A DNA stretch of 7,597 bases from Caldisericota bacterium (GCA_026390285.1 JAPLGH010000145.1:1-7597); one strand, 5' to 3'. Shown: positions 1 to 6,736, numbered from the stretch's first letter. A program made the numbers and translations. The notes: a model not told the origin generated them from the letters alone.

Positions 1-6
1 ACCTGG

Positions 7-753
7 TCAACTCGCAGCATGGGTTTCCTCCCCGAGATACGCCTCGATGACACGCTTGTCTGCTGAGACCTCGGCTGGCGTTCCTTCCGCGATCTTTTCC
101 CCGAAGTCCATGACGGTGACCGAGTCCGAGATGTCCATGACCAGTTCCATGTCATGTTCGACTAGCAGTACAGTTGTCCCGGCGTCCCGCATCTTCCGAA
201 TAACGGCCTTGAGTGCGCCCTTCTCTGACGTCGGTATGCCTGCAGCAGGCTCATCGAGCAACACGAGCCGGGGGTGGCTGATGAACGCTCGGGCCAGTTC
301 CACAGTCTTGAGCGTACCATAGGGCAGGACGGCTGCGTATGCAGGAGCAAGAGCGGTCAGCCCGAAGAAGTCGAATGTTTCCGCCAGCTGCTGTCTGGGT
401 TCCCGTGCAAGTCCCAGCAGTTCGCTCATGAACCTGCTTCGGGACTTGCTGTGAAACCCTACCAGGATGTTCTCGCGCACGGTCATGCTGGCGAAGATGC
501 TGAGATTCTGAAACGTTCGTGTTACCCCGATCTCCGCAAGGCGATGGCGTGGCAAACCACGCAACTCCCTTCCGGCGAACTGGATATCTCCTGTATAGGA
601 AACGAGCCGAAAGACGGCGTTGAACACTGTCGTCTTGCCCGCGCCATTGGGGCCGATGAGCGCATGAATCTCACCGTCCTTCACTGTCAGGTTGAGTGAC
701 TTGACGGCGACGACGCCTCCAAAGCGCACGGTCAGGTTGTCAATTGCAAGCAT
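7..753 (-). CDS. livG: LivG-type ABC transporter ATP-binding protein (HAAT family)
   Basis: ATPase of a branched-chain amino acid/amide-type importer, expected to act at the cytoplasmic face of the membrane and power uptake of a ligand delivered by the binding protein encoded upstream. The 248 residues contain Walker A GPNGAGKT (34-41), Q-loop Gln82, a signature reading LPYGT (143-147), Walker B ending LVLLDEP (163-169) and H-loop His200. The motif AAG after Walker B and the ending VIEAYLG are typical of LivG. The signature departs from LSGGQ; LivG proteins usually have LxYGxQ, so Thr147 is slightly unusual. The frame stays open upstream to 990, but the ATG at 753 is chosen because GAGG lies 5 bases before it and family homology begins there. 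The real substrate is unknown, since many LivG homologues move amides, urea, aromatics or acyl compounds. LivF and the permeases are not in the window and probably follow. Confidence 0.93.
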   Translation of the reverse strand: MLAIDNLTVRFGGVVAVKSLNLTVKDGEIHALIGPNGAGKTTVFNAVFRLVSYTGDIQFAGRELRGLPRHRLAEIGVTRTFQNLSIFASMTVRENILVGFHSKSRSRFMSELLGLAREPRQQLAETFDFFGLTALAPAYAAVLPYGTLKTVELARAFISHPRLVLLDEPAAGIPTSEKGALKAVIRKMRDAGTTVLLVEHDMELVMDISDSVTVMDFGEKIAEGTPAEVSADKRVIEAYLGEETHAAS

Positions 754-768
754 GGTGTCCTCACTTTG

Positions 769-794
769 TGCCCGGGGGCCGAAGCCCCCGGGCA
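769..794 (-). promoter_or_regulatory. Intercistronic hairpin with C(UUCG)G tetraloop
   Basis: A perfect 11-bp GC-rich stem (arms 769-779 and 784-794) encloses a four-base loop that reads TTCG on the minus strand and is closed by a C-G pair, the exceptionally stable C(UUCG)G type. It lies between the binding-protein stop codon and the ATPase, and ends 6 bases before the GAGG ribosome binding site of the ATPase gene. No T-run follows it on either strand, so a full intrinsic terminator is unlikely. Known parallels in ABC operons suggest 3'-end protection of the abundant binding-protein mRNA, or reduced expression of the downstream ATPase. That role is inference; the structure itself is directly visible. 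Confidence 0.8.
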
Positions 795-830
795 GGATGC
801 CGCCTCTGTGGGTGGCCTGTTGCTTCAGTA

Positions 831-2405
831 CTACGGCTTTAGAACATTGATCCAGTCGCTGACCTTGACAAGCGCTCCCTTCTGGACTTGCATGAAGAAC
901 ATGGAGTACTTGCCGGAACGCTCGTTTGGACCATAGCTGATGTCCTTGGCAAGGTACCCTGACCAGCCATTGAACGTCTCCAGAGCCCACACAAGTGAAT
1001 CACGCGTGGGATAAGGGCCAGACCTGCGTACGGCCTCGGTGAAGACCTCAGCTGCCACCCAACCGGCGACGGCATACGAGAACGTCAGAGGGTCGTCCTT
1101 AGGGTAGTACTTGTTCCAGATTGAGAAGAACTTGGCGACGCCCGGGTCCTTAGGGTTCGAGAAGTCCACCCATCCGGTCACGTAGACACCCTCAGCTGCC
1201 GCACCGGCGGTCGCAATGATACCGGAGTGAGGATAGGGCAGGAAGATCTTCTGCGTGAGACCGAGCGACTTGGCAGTCTTGACGACGTTGCCACCGGTTG
1301 CGACACCAGTCGCATAGAGGATGAGTGCATCCGCATTGCTGGCCTGCACCTTGAGTAAGTACGAGGTGAAGTCGGTCTCGGTAGCAGGGAATGGAGATTC
1401 GACAACGATCGAGCCTCCGTACTTGGCGATACCCTGCTTGATGCCGGTCAACCCTTCGTTGCCGGTATCATCGTTGCTGTAGAGAACGGCGATGTTCTTG
1501 AGGCCTAGCGTGCTGGCAACGTATTTCGCAAAAATCTGACCCTCGTTGATATAGTTGGGCTGAACGGCAAACACATAGTTCTTGGCCGGAATCGATATCT
1601 TTGAGACGCCAGACGCCTGGTAGACAAACGGGACCTTTTGGTCGTTCAGGTAATCCATGACGGCCAGGCAACCGGGGGTACCGAGGCCACCGACCACGGA
1701 AAACACCTTGTCCTCAGTGACGAACTTCTTGACGATGGTCACGGTATTCGCAGGGTTGAACCCGTCGTCTGCGACCTCCAGGTTGATCTTGCGACCATAG
1801 ACCCCGCCCGCCGCATTGACCATGTTGAAATAGGACTGCATTCCGTGGGAGAACGGGATGCCGACGACAGCATAGGGGCCGGTCTGAACTGAGAACGAAC
1901 CGATAAGGATCTGGTTCCCTGTTATGCCGGGGACCACGCCTGTCGTCTTCGACTTGATCGAGATCGTTTTCGCCTGAGAATCGTAATAGACCGACAGACC
2001 AAAGGCCTCACTGATGAGACGCACAGGCACCATGGTACGACCTGCCTTGATGTAGGGAGCTGCTTCAAGCGACTTGGTGTCGGATCCGATGATTGCTTCC
2101 TTTACACCGATCGTCAGCAGAACTTCGACATCGCCGAGTTTGATTGTTACGGTACGCAAAGCTGGATTCCAGACCACGGTGGCACCGTAGGTCTCCGCGA
2201 TGAGACGAACTGGAACGAACGTACGCCCACTGATGATCTCGCGCCCGACTTCTGAGTTGAGAGGAAGCCCGTTGAGAGCATATTGCTTGAACCCGACCTG
2301 CAGCACCATGAAGAAATCCTTGGTTTCGGCGCTGGCCGGCCGCACGCCTGCAAACAACCCGACAACGAGGGCAATCGTAAGTGCTAGTGATAGTACCTTC
2401 TTCAT
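831..2405 (-). CDS. Secreted HAAT-type substrate-binding protein with N-terminal stalk domain
   Basis: Ligand-binding component of the importer (524 residues, against about 370-400 for a usual LivJ-type protein). Residues 1-26 form a Sec signal peptide: MKK, a hydrophobic core, then a PASA/ETK cleavage site. Residues about 36-151 carry two repeats of the stalk (copper amine oxidase N-terminal, Cu_amine_oxidN1-like) fold, each with a GRTxVPVRLI core at 60-69 and 122-131 followed by a TVTIK/TISIK strand. From about 162 to the end is a type I periplasmic binding protein (Peripla_BP_6, LivJ/LivK-like), with recognisable stretches such as VADDGFNPANT and VVGGLGTPGCLAV. No lipobox cysteine follows the signal peptide, so it is not an evident lipoprotein; the stalk domain may instead hold it at the cell wall or surface (inference). 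The start at 2405 is preferred over upstream codons because AGGAGG sits 7 bases before it. Substrate is unknown. Confidence 0.92.
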   Translation of the reverse strand: MKKVLSLALTIALVVGLFAGVRPASAETKDFFMVLQVGFKQYALNGLPLNSEVGREIISGRTFVPVRLIAETYGATVVWNPALRTVTIKLGDVEVLLTIGVKEAIIGSDTKSLEAAPYIKAGRTMVPVRLISEAFGLSVYYDSQAKTISIKSKTTGVVPGITGNQILIGSFSVQTGPYAVVGIPFSHGMQSYFNMVNAAGGVYGRKINLEVADDGFNPANTVTIVKKFVTEDKVFSVVGGLGTPGCLAVMDYLNDQKVPFVYQASGVSKISIPAKNYVFAVQPNYINEGQIFAKYVASTLGLKNIAVLYSNDDTGNEGLTGIKQGIAKYGGSIVVESPFPATETDFTSYLLKVQASNADALILYATGVATGGNVVKTAKSLGLTQKIFLPYPHSGIIATAGAAAEGVYVTGWVDFSNPKDPGVAKFFSIWNKYYPKDDPLTFSYAVAGWVAAEVFTEAVRRSGPYPTRDSLVWALETFNGWSGYLAKDISYGPNERSGKYSMFFMQVQKGALVKVSDWINVLKP

Positions 2406-2412
2406 TGTCATT

Positions 2413-2418
2413 CCTCCT
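2413..2418 (-). promoter_or_regulatory. Ribosome binding site fixing the binding-protein start
   Basis: AGGAGG on the minus strand, a full anti-16S match. It lies 1 base from the ATG at 2411 and 7 bases from the ATG at 2405. Only the second spacing suits initiation, and it gives a standard MKK signal peptide, so translation is placed at 2405. Confidence 0.85.
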
Positions 2419-2454
2419 GTTCTATAAGAATGAGATGTCACACATTCAGCCGTT

Positions 2455-3816
2455 CTATCCGCCCGATGCGGCCTTTCTATGGGCCGTGTTCTCTCGCCTG
2501 CTTCTTCCAGTCGCTTTCACCCCCTTCTGATGTTCGTTGTCAGCTTTCGATGCTACCCGCCGTGTCGCCCCTTCAAGTCCATGAAGTACAAGTCGTACAG
2601 AACTTGTGAGTGCAGCAGGTGCCACCTCAGCATCGGGATGGTCACTCCACAGCACCCACCGCAAACCCAACCAGTGACCCACGCCCATGAGAGCAAGCGC
2701 GGTGATCTCAGGATTGCCCGGCCGAATCTCGCCCGCCACCATGGCTCGCTCCAGCACGACCGTGTATGGGTCGGACAGCCGAGTGTAGTACCACCTGCCG
2801 AGGTCCTTGTCGACAAACTCCGCCTCCCGGACGACACGGTAGGAGTCTCTGTGCTCCCGAATGTAGTTGCAGAAAGACTCAAGAGCCGCCACCTCGACGA
2901 TGCGCCTGTCAGTGAGACCCCGTACCGCCTGAGCCGTGTGGCGCCGAAGGCCCTCGTTGACTCCTACGACCAGCCGTGAGAGTAGTTCCAGCTTAGAATC
3001 GAAGTAGAGGTAAGTCGTCCCAGGCGCAACCCCCGCAGCCCGGGCAATGCTGTAAATGTCAGCATTCCAGTAGCCCTGCTCACCAAAAATGTGCTCCGCC
3101 GCTGTCAACAGGTTCTTCTGGGTGCGCTCGCCTTTCGACAGGCGCACTTCGGGTTCCCGCAAGGGGGTAGCCTCAGGGAGAGGCACGAGATCTTCCGGGG
3201 CATCGCCACGTGCGTCTATGCCATACAGTGCGAAGTCCACCAGCTGCGCGCAGAACCCGTCGACAGTAAACAGGTTTTCCCAAAGCGTCTTCTTGACCGC
3301 CACGAGGTATACCGATCCAAGAAGATAGTAGCCTATATCGTCGAGATCGAACTCCGCCGGCACGAGTTCTTGTAGCTGGTCGCGCACGATGGCCACAACC
3401 CGGGAGTAGAAGTCACGAACGAAGGCATACCCGTTGAACTCGGTCTCCGTGAAGACTCTATACAAGTGCGTATCGCGCCCGACAACCTCCAGAATCGTCG
3501 AATAGAACGCTCGAAGCTTCGCTTCCAAGCCCACCGCTCGTTCCATCCCCACCGACAGGGCTCCGGTGAAATCCTCCGAGAACGTCTCCAACACCGCAAA
3601 CAGGACTTCCTCCTTGGACCTGAAGTGTTGGTAGAAAGCTGAGTTCGAGATGCCGACGTCGCGAGCAATCATCACCACTGATGTCTGCGAGTAGCCGTGG
3701 GTGAAGAATAACCTCAACGCCGAGCCAAGGATCCGCTCAGACGTCGACAGTGTCGGCAAGACCGACGCTTTTCGGTCCCTCGCCACCCTTGTTTGTGTGC
3801 GATGCTCGACTATCAC
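2455..3816 (-). CDS. Tandem TetR-family regulator (two TetR units in one polypeptide)
   Basis: A 453-residue protein, about twice the usual TetR length of around 200. The first DNA-binding domain is at about 24-76: a helix ending ALRLFFTHGY, then IARDVGISNSAFYQHFRSKE, the standard TetR helix-turn-helix. A first all-helical ligand domain follows to about 200. A Pro/Glu-rich linker (about 205-225) leads to a second helix-turn-helix at about 228-282 (AAEHIFGEQGY, then IARAAGVAPGTTYLYFDSK) with its own C-terminal domain, and the chain ends in a basic tail of some 37 residues. The frame is continuous, so this is a genuine fusion. One chain could act as a pseudo-dimer or bridge two operators. It starts with GTG 3 bases after the hydrolase stop; its AGGAG site (3826-3830) lies inside the last hydrolase codons, implying translational coupling. 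It probably represses this operon in response to an acyl-type ligand (inference). Confidence 0.92.
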   Translation of the reverse strand: MIVEHRTQTRVARDRKASVLPTLSTSERILGSALRLFFTHGYSQTSVVMIARDVGISNSAFYQHFRSKEEVLFAVLETFSEDFTGALSVGMERAVGLEAKLRAFYSTILEVVGRDTHLYRVFTETEFNGYAFVRDFYSRVVAIVRDQLQELVPAEFDLDDIGYYLLGSVYLVAVKKTLWENLFTVDGFCAQLVDFALYGIDARGDAPEDLVPLPEATPLREPEVRLSKGERTQKNLLTAAEHIFGEQGYWNADIYSIARAAGVAPGTTYLYFDSKLELLSRLVVGVNEGLRRHTAQAVRGLTDRRIVEVAALESFCNYIREHRDSYRVVREAEFVDKDLGRWYYTRLSDPYTVVLERAMVAGEIRPGNPEITALALMGVGHWLGLRWVLWSDHPDAEVAPAALTSSVRLVLHGLEGATRRVASKADNEHQKGVKATGRSRRENTAHRKAASGG

Positions 3817-3819
3817 TCT

Positions 3820-4578
3820 CTACAGCTCCTTTTCGAGGGTTGCGGCGAACTGTTCCGGTTCCACCAGCATCGGAAGATGCACCTGCCCTTCCAGAATGGC
3901 AAGCTTGCCATGGGAGGCCGCAACCGTCGGACGAATCCAGTCGACGGGCACGACAGTGTCACGGTCACCATGCAGGAAGGTTATCGGCATGGAAAGACTG
4001 CCAAGTTCAGTGAACATCCGCACGCCTGCCAGCGAATCGGTCATTTCCGTGTAGCCCTGCGGAACACAGCGAACAGCATCGGCGATGATCTCTTTGAGAA
4101 TGTCCTCTGCAAGGCCAAACGGCTCATTGTTCTTTCGTGTCATGGCCTCGATGAGCGGGGGGTTCTGCGCCAGCATCAGAAACGAAGCCCGCATCTGATC
4201 ATTCATGGGATAACCGTCCGCTGGTCCGCAGCCGATGAGGACCAACTTGGAGAACTCTGCCCCCTTGAGCGCGGCCATCAGGCCGATGACGGCACCCATG
4301 GAGTGCCCGACGTAGACGGCCGGTTCAAGATGCCAGTATTTCTGCCAGGAAATGAGTGCGTCGGCGCAATGTTCCACTGTCGTGGGCGGGACATTGTCGG
4401 ACTTGCCGAATCCGGGGAAATCAATAAACACATTCTTCCGGTCGAGCGGCAGATAGGGCATCATCAGCCGCCAGGAGTTGGCGGAGGCCAAGTTCCCGTG
4501 TCCAAAGATGACCGTCTTGCTGCCATCTCCCAATCGCTCGGAGTAGATTCGTCTTCCTTCAAACGGTGCATATGCCAT
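3820..4578 (-). CDS. Alpha/beta-hydrolase fold protein
   Basis: A 252-residue single-domain serine hydrolase, probably cytoplasmic since no signal peptide is visible. The oxyanion-hole segment FGHGN is at 25-29, the strand-turn motif DFPGFGKSD at 53-61 and the nucleophile elbow GHSMG at 91-95 (Ser93). Asp207 in HGDRDTVVP and His234 in GQVHLP complete an apparently intact catalytic triad. A small lid covers about 120-190. The family includes esterases, thioesterases, C-C bond hydrolases and lactonases, and the sequence alone does not choose among them. Its position directly after two KAS III-like genes (12-base gap, GGGGAGG site 6 bases before the ATG) suggests it cleaves or releases an ester or thioester made or transferred by them. 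It is followed after 3 bases by the tandem TetR gene. Confidence 0.9.
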   Translation of the reverse strand: MAYAPFEGRRIYSERLGDGSKTVIFGHGNLASANSWRLMMPYLPLDRKNVFIDFPGFGKSDNVPPTTVEHCADALISWQKYWHLEPAVYVGHSMGAVIGLMAALKGAEFSKLVLIGCGPADGYPMNDQMRASFLMLAQNPPLIEAMTRKNNEPFGLAEDILKEIIADAVRCVPQGYTEMTDSLAGVRMFTELGSLSMPITFLHGDRDTVVPVDWIRPTVAASHGKLAILEGQVHLPMLVEPEQFAATLEKEL

Positions 4579-4590
4579 TTCGAGCCTCCC

Positions 4591-5580
4591 CTACAGCCAG
4601 CGCATGGCGTAGCTCGCCATGGCATAACCGCCGCCAGAGGCGGCCATGACAACGACATCGCCCTTATGAATGAGGTCCTTCTCAAGTGCATCATGCAGAG
4701 CCATTGGGACACAGGCTGAGCCCGTGTAGCCAAACTTCTCCATGACGGTATGCGTCCTGGTCATCGGCAGGCCTAGCGTATTCATGACCCCTTCGATCGT
4801 GTTCCTGCGGACCTGTGTGAACAGTAGCATGTCAGCGTCCTGCGGTGTCAGGTTGGCCTGTGCCAGTGTCTCCAGCACAAGACGGGGCCAGTGTACCGAG
4901 TTGACGTCAGGGAACCTCTTGTTCGGATTGTACTGCACTTTGTGCTCCTGGTTCGCTACTGACTCGGCTGTCGGCAGTCTGGCCGATCCCAGATACACAC
5001 CCAGGTAATCCCAGTAGTACCCGTCAGCGTAGAGCATCGACCCGAGGTACCCGCCTGTTTCGGACTCGTCCTCGACAAGCACGGCAGCACCAGCCCCATC
5101 GGAAAACGTCGGAGCCGTGACCTTGTCATGCCAGTTCAAGAATCGTGTCATCGCATAGGTGCCGATCACGAGTGCCTTGTGAAAATGCTGATCTGCCATG
5201 ATGTACTTTGTGGCAGTGTTGAGCGCCGTAACCCAACCGGCACATGCAACGTTGGTGTCAAAAATGCCTGCGTTCTTGGCCAGCAGCCGGTGTTGAACAA
5301 TAGAGGCCGTGCACGGCGAGATGTAGTCGGGCGTATCGGTGCTGACAATAATGAGGTCCAGTTCCGAAGGCTTGACTCCAGCATTCTTCAGCGCCTGCAT
5401 GCCTGCATAGACCGCCATATCCGATGCTTCTTCGTCATCCGCCATGATCTTCTTGACTTTGATGCCGCCGGTTTGAATTTGTTGCGTCAGGTCCAGTTTC
5501 AGTATTGCTCCGACCTCCTCGGTCGGCATGGAACGTGTTGGCGTGTAGATGCCGGTACCGGCGATACGTACTGTCCTCAT
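4591..5580 (-). CDS. KAS III (FabH)-like protein B, atypical active site
   Basis: Thiolase-fold protein of 329 residues, close to the usual FabH length (317 in E. coli). The nucleophile Cys113 lies in FDTNVACAGW, matching FabH Cys112, and the DGAGAAVL segment (161-168) and the C-terminal SGGGYAMAS glycine turn are present. Aligned by eye with E. coli FabH, the catalytic His of the HQAN motif is Thr255 (LLFTQVRR) and the catalytic Asn of GNTSAAS is Tyr285 (GYTGSAC). The CoA-contacting Trp32 and Arg36 of FabH also seem to be lost (region 32-41). Normal decarboxylative condensation of malonyl-ACP is therefore doubtful; acyl transfer or a different condensation is possible. It lies 24 bases after paralogue A, with GGGAG 7 bases before its ATG. 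A heterodimer with A is plausible but not shown. Substrate is unknown. Confidence 0.88.
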   Translation of the reverse strand: MRTVRIAGTGIYTPTRSMPTEEVGAILKLDLTQQIQTGGIKVKKIMADDEEASDMAVYAGMQALKNAGVKPSELDLIIVSTDTPDYISPCTASIVQHRLLAKNAGIFDTNVACAGWVTALNTATKYIMADQHFHKALVIGTYAMTRFLNWHDKVTAPTFSDGAGAAVLVEDESETGGYLGSMLYADGYYWDYLGVYLGSARLPTAESVANQEHKVQYNPNKRFPDVNSVHWPRLVLETLAQANLTPQDADMLLFTQVRRNTIEGVMNTLGLPMTRTHTVMEKFGYTGSACVPMALHDALEKDLIHKGDVVVMAASGGGYAMASYAMRWL

Positions 5581-5604
5581 GTAACCGCTCCCTGACCCGC
5601 TCGG

Positions 5605-6579
5605 CTACAGACGGAGTGCGACTGCACCCATCGCCTGCCCTGCGCCTGATGCCACCAGTACAACCAAGTCTCCAGCCTTTACCTTGCCCAGTTTGCGAGC
5701 ATCATACAATGCCATCGGGATGCACGCCGAACCGGTGTAGCCGTATCTGTCCATGATCCAGTGCGACTTCGATTCGGGGATGCCAAGGATCTCGAGCACT
5801 TTCTTGATGACCGCCAGGTTGATCTGTGTGAACAGGATCATATCGATGGCTTCAAGAGGCTTGTCTGCCTCCTCCATCAGGCTCTTCACCAGGCCAGGCC
5901 ATGCGACCAGGTTGGGGTTCTGGTCGTACTTCTTGAGGATGCGCAGCTTGTGCAGCCCCTTGGCAAGAGTGTCGTCGTTGATGGGATACCTGGTCCCCCC
6001 GCCGAACACGCCCAGATAGTCATGATACCTACCGTCCGCGATGAACTTCGAGGCGATGATACTTTCGCCCATATTCTCGATGACAAACGCCGCAGCTCCA
6101 TCGGCGAAGAGTGAGGCCGTATACTTGTCATCCTTGTCCAGGTACTTCGTCATACCATATTCACCAATCAACATCGCATACTTGAAGTCCGGGTGAGACC
6201 TGAACCATGAGTCCACAGTAACCAGGGCAGTGACAAATGACGCACAGGAGGCAGAAAGATCGAAGATCATTGCGTTGGTGGCGCCAAGCTTGCCCTGGAC
6301 AACGACCGACGTCGGCGGCGAGATGTACTCATGAGTGTCGGACGCAACGACGACCATCGAAAGGTCTTTCGCCGTAATCCCGGCTTCTGTCATCGCCTCT
6401 TGGGCAGCCGGCAGACAGAGGTCCACCACGGATTCGTCGTCAGCAAGCCAATGACGCTCCTTCTGACCAACAATTCCTTCGAGGAAACCACTCATATCCT
6501 CATGGAAGTACTCGCTGAAGTACTCGTTCGTCAGAACCTTGTCCGGAACCTTGATTCCCATCCCTGCGATGTGCGACAT
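5605..6579 (-). CDS. KAS III (FabH)-like protein A, atypical active site
   Basis: First gene of the operon: a 324-residue thiolase-fold protein of FabH type. Nucleophile Cys112 lies in FDLSASCASF, the same number as in E. coli FabH. As in its neighbour, the HQAN motif has become FTQIN (Thr251 in place of His) and GNTSAAS has become GYTGSAC (Tyr281 in place of Asn). Asn254 of the HQAN-type motif is kept here but not in paralogue B. A GQKERH stretch near residue 40 resembles the GIRERH of FabH. The two proteins align end to end and share unusual motifs such as ADGxYxDYLGV and GYTGSAC, so they arose by duplication and then diverged. The frame opens at a GTG (6594), but the ATG at 6579 is chosen because GGAGG lies 5 bases before it. 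It may be an acyltransferase or an unusual condensing enzyme; the exact reaction is not known. Confidence 0.88.
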   Translation of the reverse strand: MSHIAGMGIKVPDKVLTNEYFSEYFHEDMSGFLEGIVGQKERHWLADDESVVDLCLPAAQEAMTEAGITAKDLSMVVVASDTHEYISPPTSVVVQGKLGATNAMIFDLSASCASFVTALVTVDSWFRSHPDFKYAMLIGEYGMTKYLDKDDKYTASLFADGAAAFVIENMGESIIASKFIADGRYHDYLGVFGGGTRYPINDDTLAKGLHKLRILKKYDQNPNLVAWPGLVKSLMEEADKPLEAIDMILFTQINLAVIKKVLEILGIPESKSHWIMDRYGYTGSACIPMALYDARKLGKVKAGDLVVLVASGAGQAMGAVALRL

Positions 6580-6584
6580 TCCCG

Positions 6585-6589
6585 CCTCC
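6585..6589 (-). promoter_or_regulatory. Ribosome binding site fixing the start of KAS III-like A
   Basis: GGAGG on the minus strand, 5 bases before the ATG at 6579. It lies inside the longer open frame that begins with GTG at 6594, so the longer start would have no site of its own. This supports the shorter protein, whose N-terminus (MSHIAGMGI) begins like FabH. Confidence 0.8.
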
Positions 6590-6640
6590 GTCACTAGAAA
6601 ATGTCAAGCCGCAAAACCTGAATCACCTCTCACTGGAAGC

Positions 6641-6668
6641 AGTATTCATGAACCCGATTCTTTGTCAA
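6641..6668 (-). promoter_or_regulatory. Candidate sigma70 promoter of the KAS III-like/hydrolase/TetR/transporter operon
   Basis: On the minus strand, a consensus -35 TTGACA (6663-6668) is followed after 16 bases by AATACT (6641-6646), a 4-of-6 match to TATAAT. Transcription would start near 6634, giving a leader of about 55 bases. A short dyad ACTG-N4-CAGT (6632-6643) overlaps the -10 and the predicted start, where a repressor such as the operon's own TetR protein could bind. The upstream terminator at 6789-6817 makes an independent promoter here necessary. The assignment rests on motif reading only. Confidence 0.5.
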
Positions 6669-6714
6669 GACCCCCGCACCACCAATCGCAAACGCCATCC
6701 AAATGCAAGTCCCT

Positions 6715-6736
6715 GCTGCATCCCAGTTTGTGCAGC
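6715..6736. repeat. Inverted repeat GCTGCA-N10-TGCAGC
   Basis: Perfect 6-bp arms (6715-6720 and 6731-6736) separated by 10 bases, in the non-coding interval between the ferritin terminator and the operon promoter, centred about 60 bases upstream of the -35. The 22-bp dyad could be an operator or activator site. Its length is modest and chance occurrence cannot be excluded. The rest of the 6669-6788 interval shows no credible gene. Confidence 0.35.

Noticed and set aside
274..699. Long plus-strand open frames opposite the ATPase, and similarly 3793-4719 opposite the hydrolase
   Set aside because: They are antisense to strongly supported genes and show no family motifs; they follow from the codon bias of the real genes.
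769..794. Intrinsic terminator after the binding-protein gene
   Set aside because: The stem is strong, but no T-run follows on either strand and the ATPase gene continues in the same direction.
754..990. N-terminal extension of the ATPase up to 990
   Set aside because: The extension overlaps the end of the binding-protein gene and runs through the hairpin; the residues show no family similarity, and a good ribosome binding site precedes the ATG at 753.
2406..2454. Separate promoter for the transporter genes (TATAGA just before the binding-protein RBS)
   Set aside because: A -10-like TATAGA is present, but no convincing -35 lies 16-18 bases upstream, and the 49-base gap fits read-through from the regulator gene.
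4591..6579. OleA/OleB-type olefin pathway (thiolase-fold protein plus alpha/beta hydrolase)
   Set aside because: OleA retains the His and Asn partners that appear lost here, and no OleC ligase or OleD reductase gene is in the window. The resemblance is limited to the fold classes.
4591..6579. Ordinary fabH for fatty-acid initiation
   Set aside because: Two copies, altered His/Asn positions and no acpP, fabD, fabG or fabF neighbours make housekeeping initiation unlikely.
6601..6610. Second TTGACA in the decamer ATGTCAAGCC, also present at the ferritin promoter (7421-7430), as an alternative -35 for the operon
   Set aside because: A -10 at the proper distance would fall at the start codon and reads nothing like TATAAT. 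The shared decamer is probably coincidental around a consensus -35.
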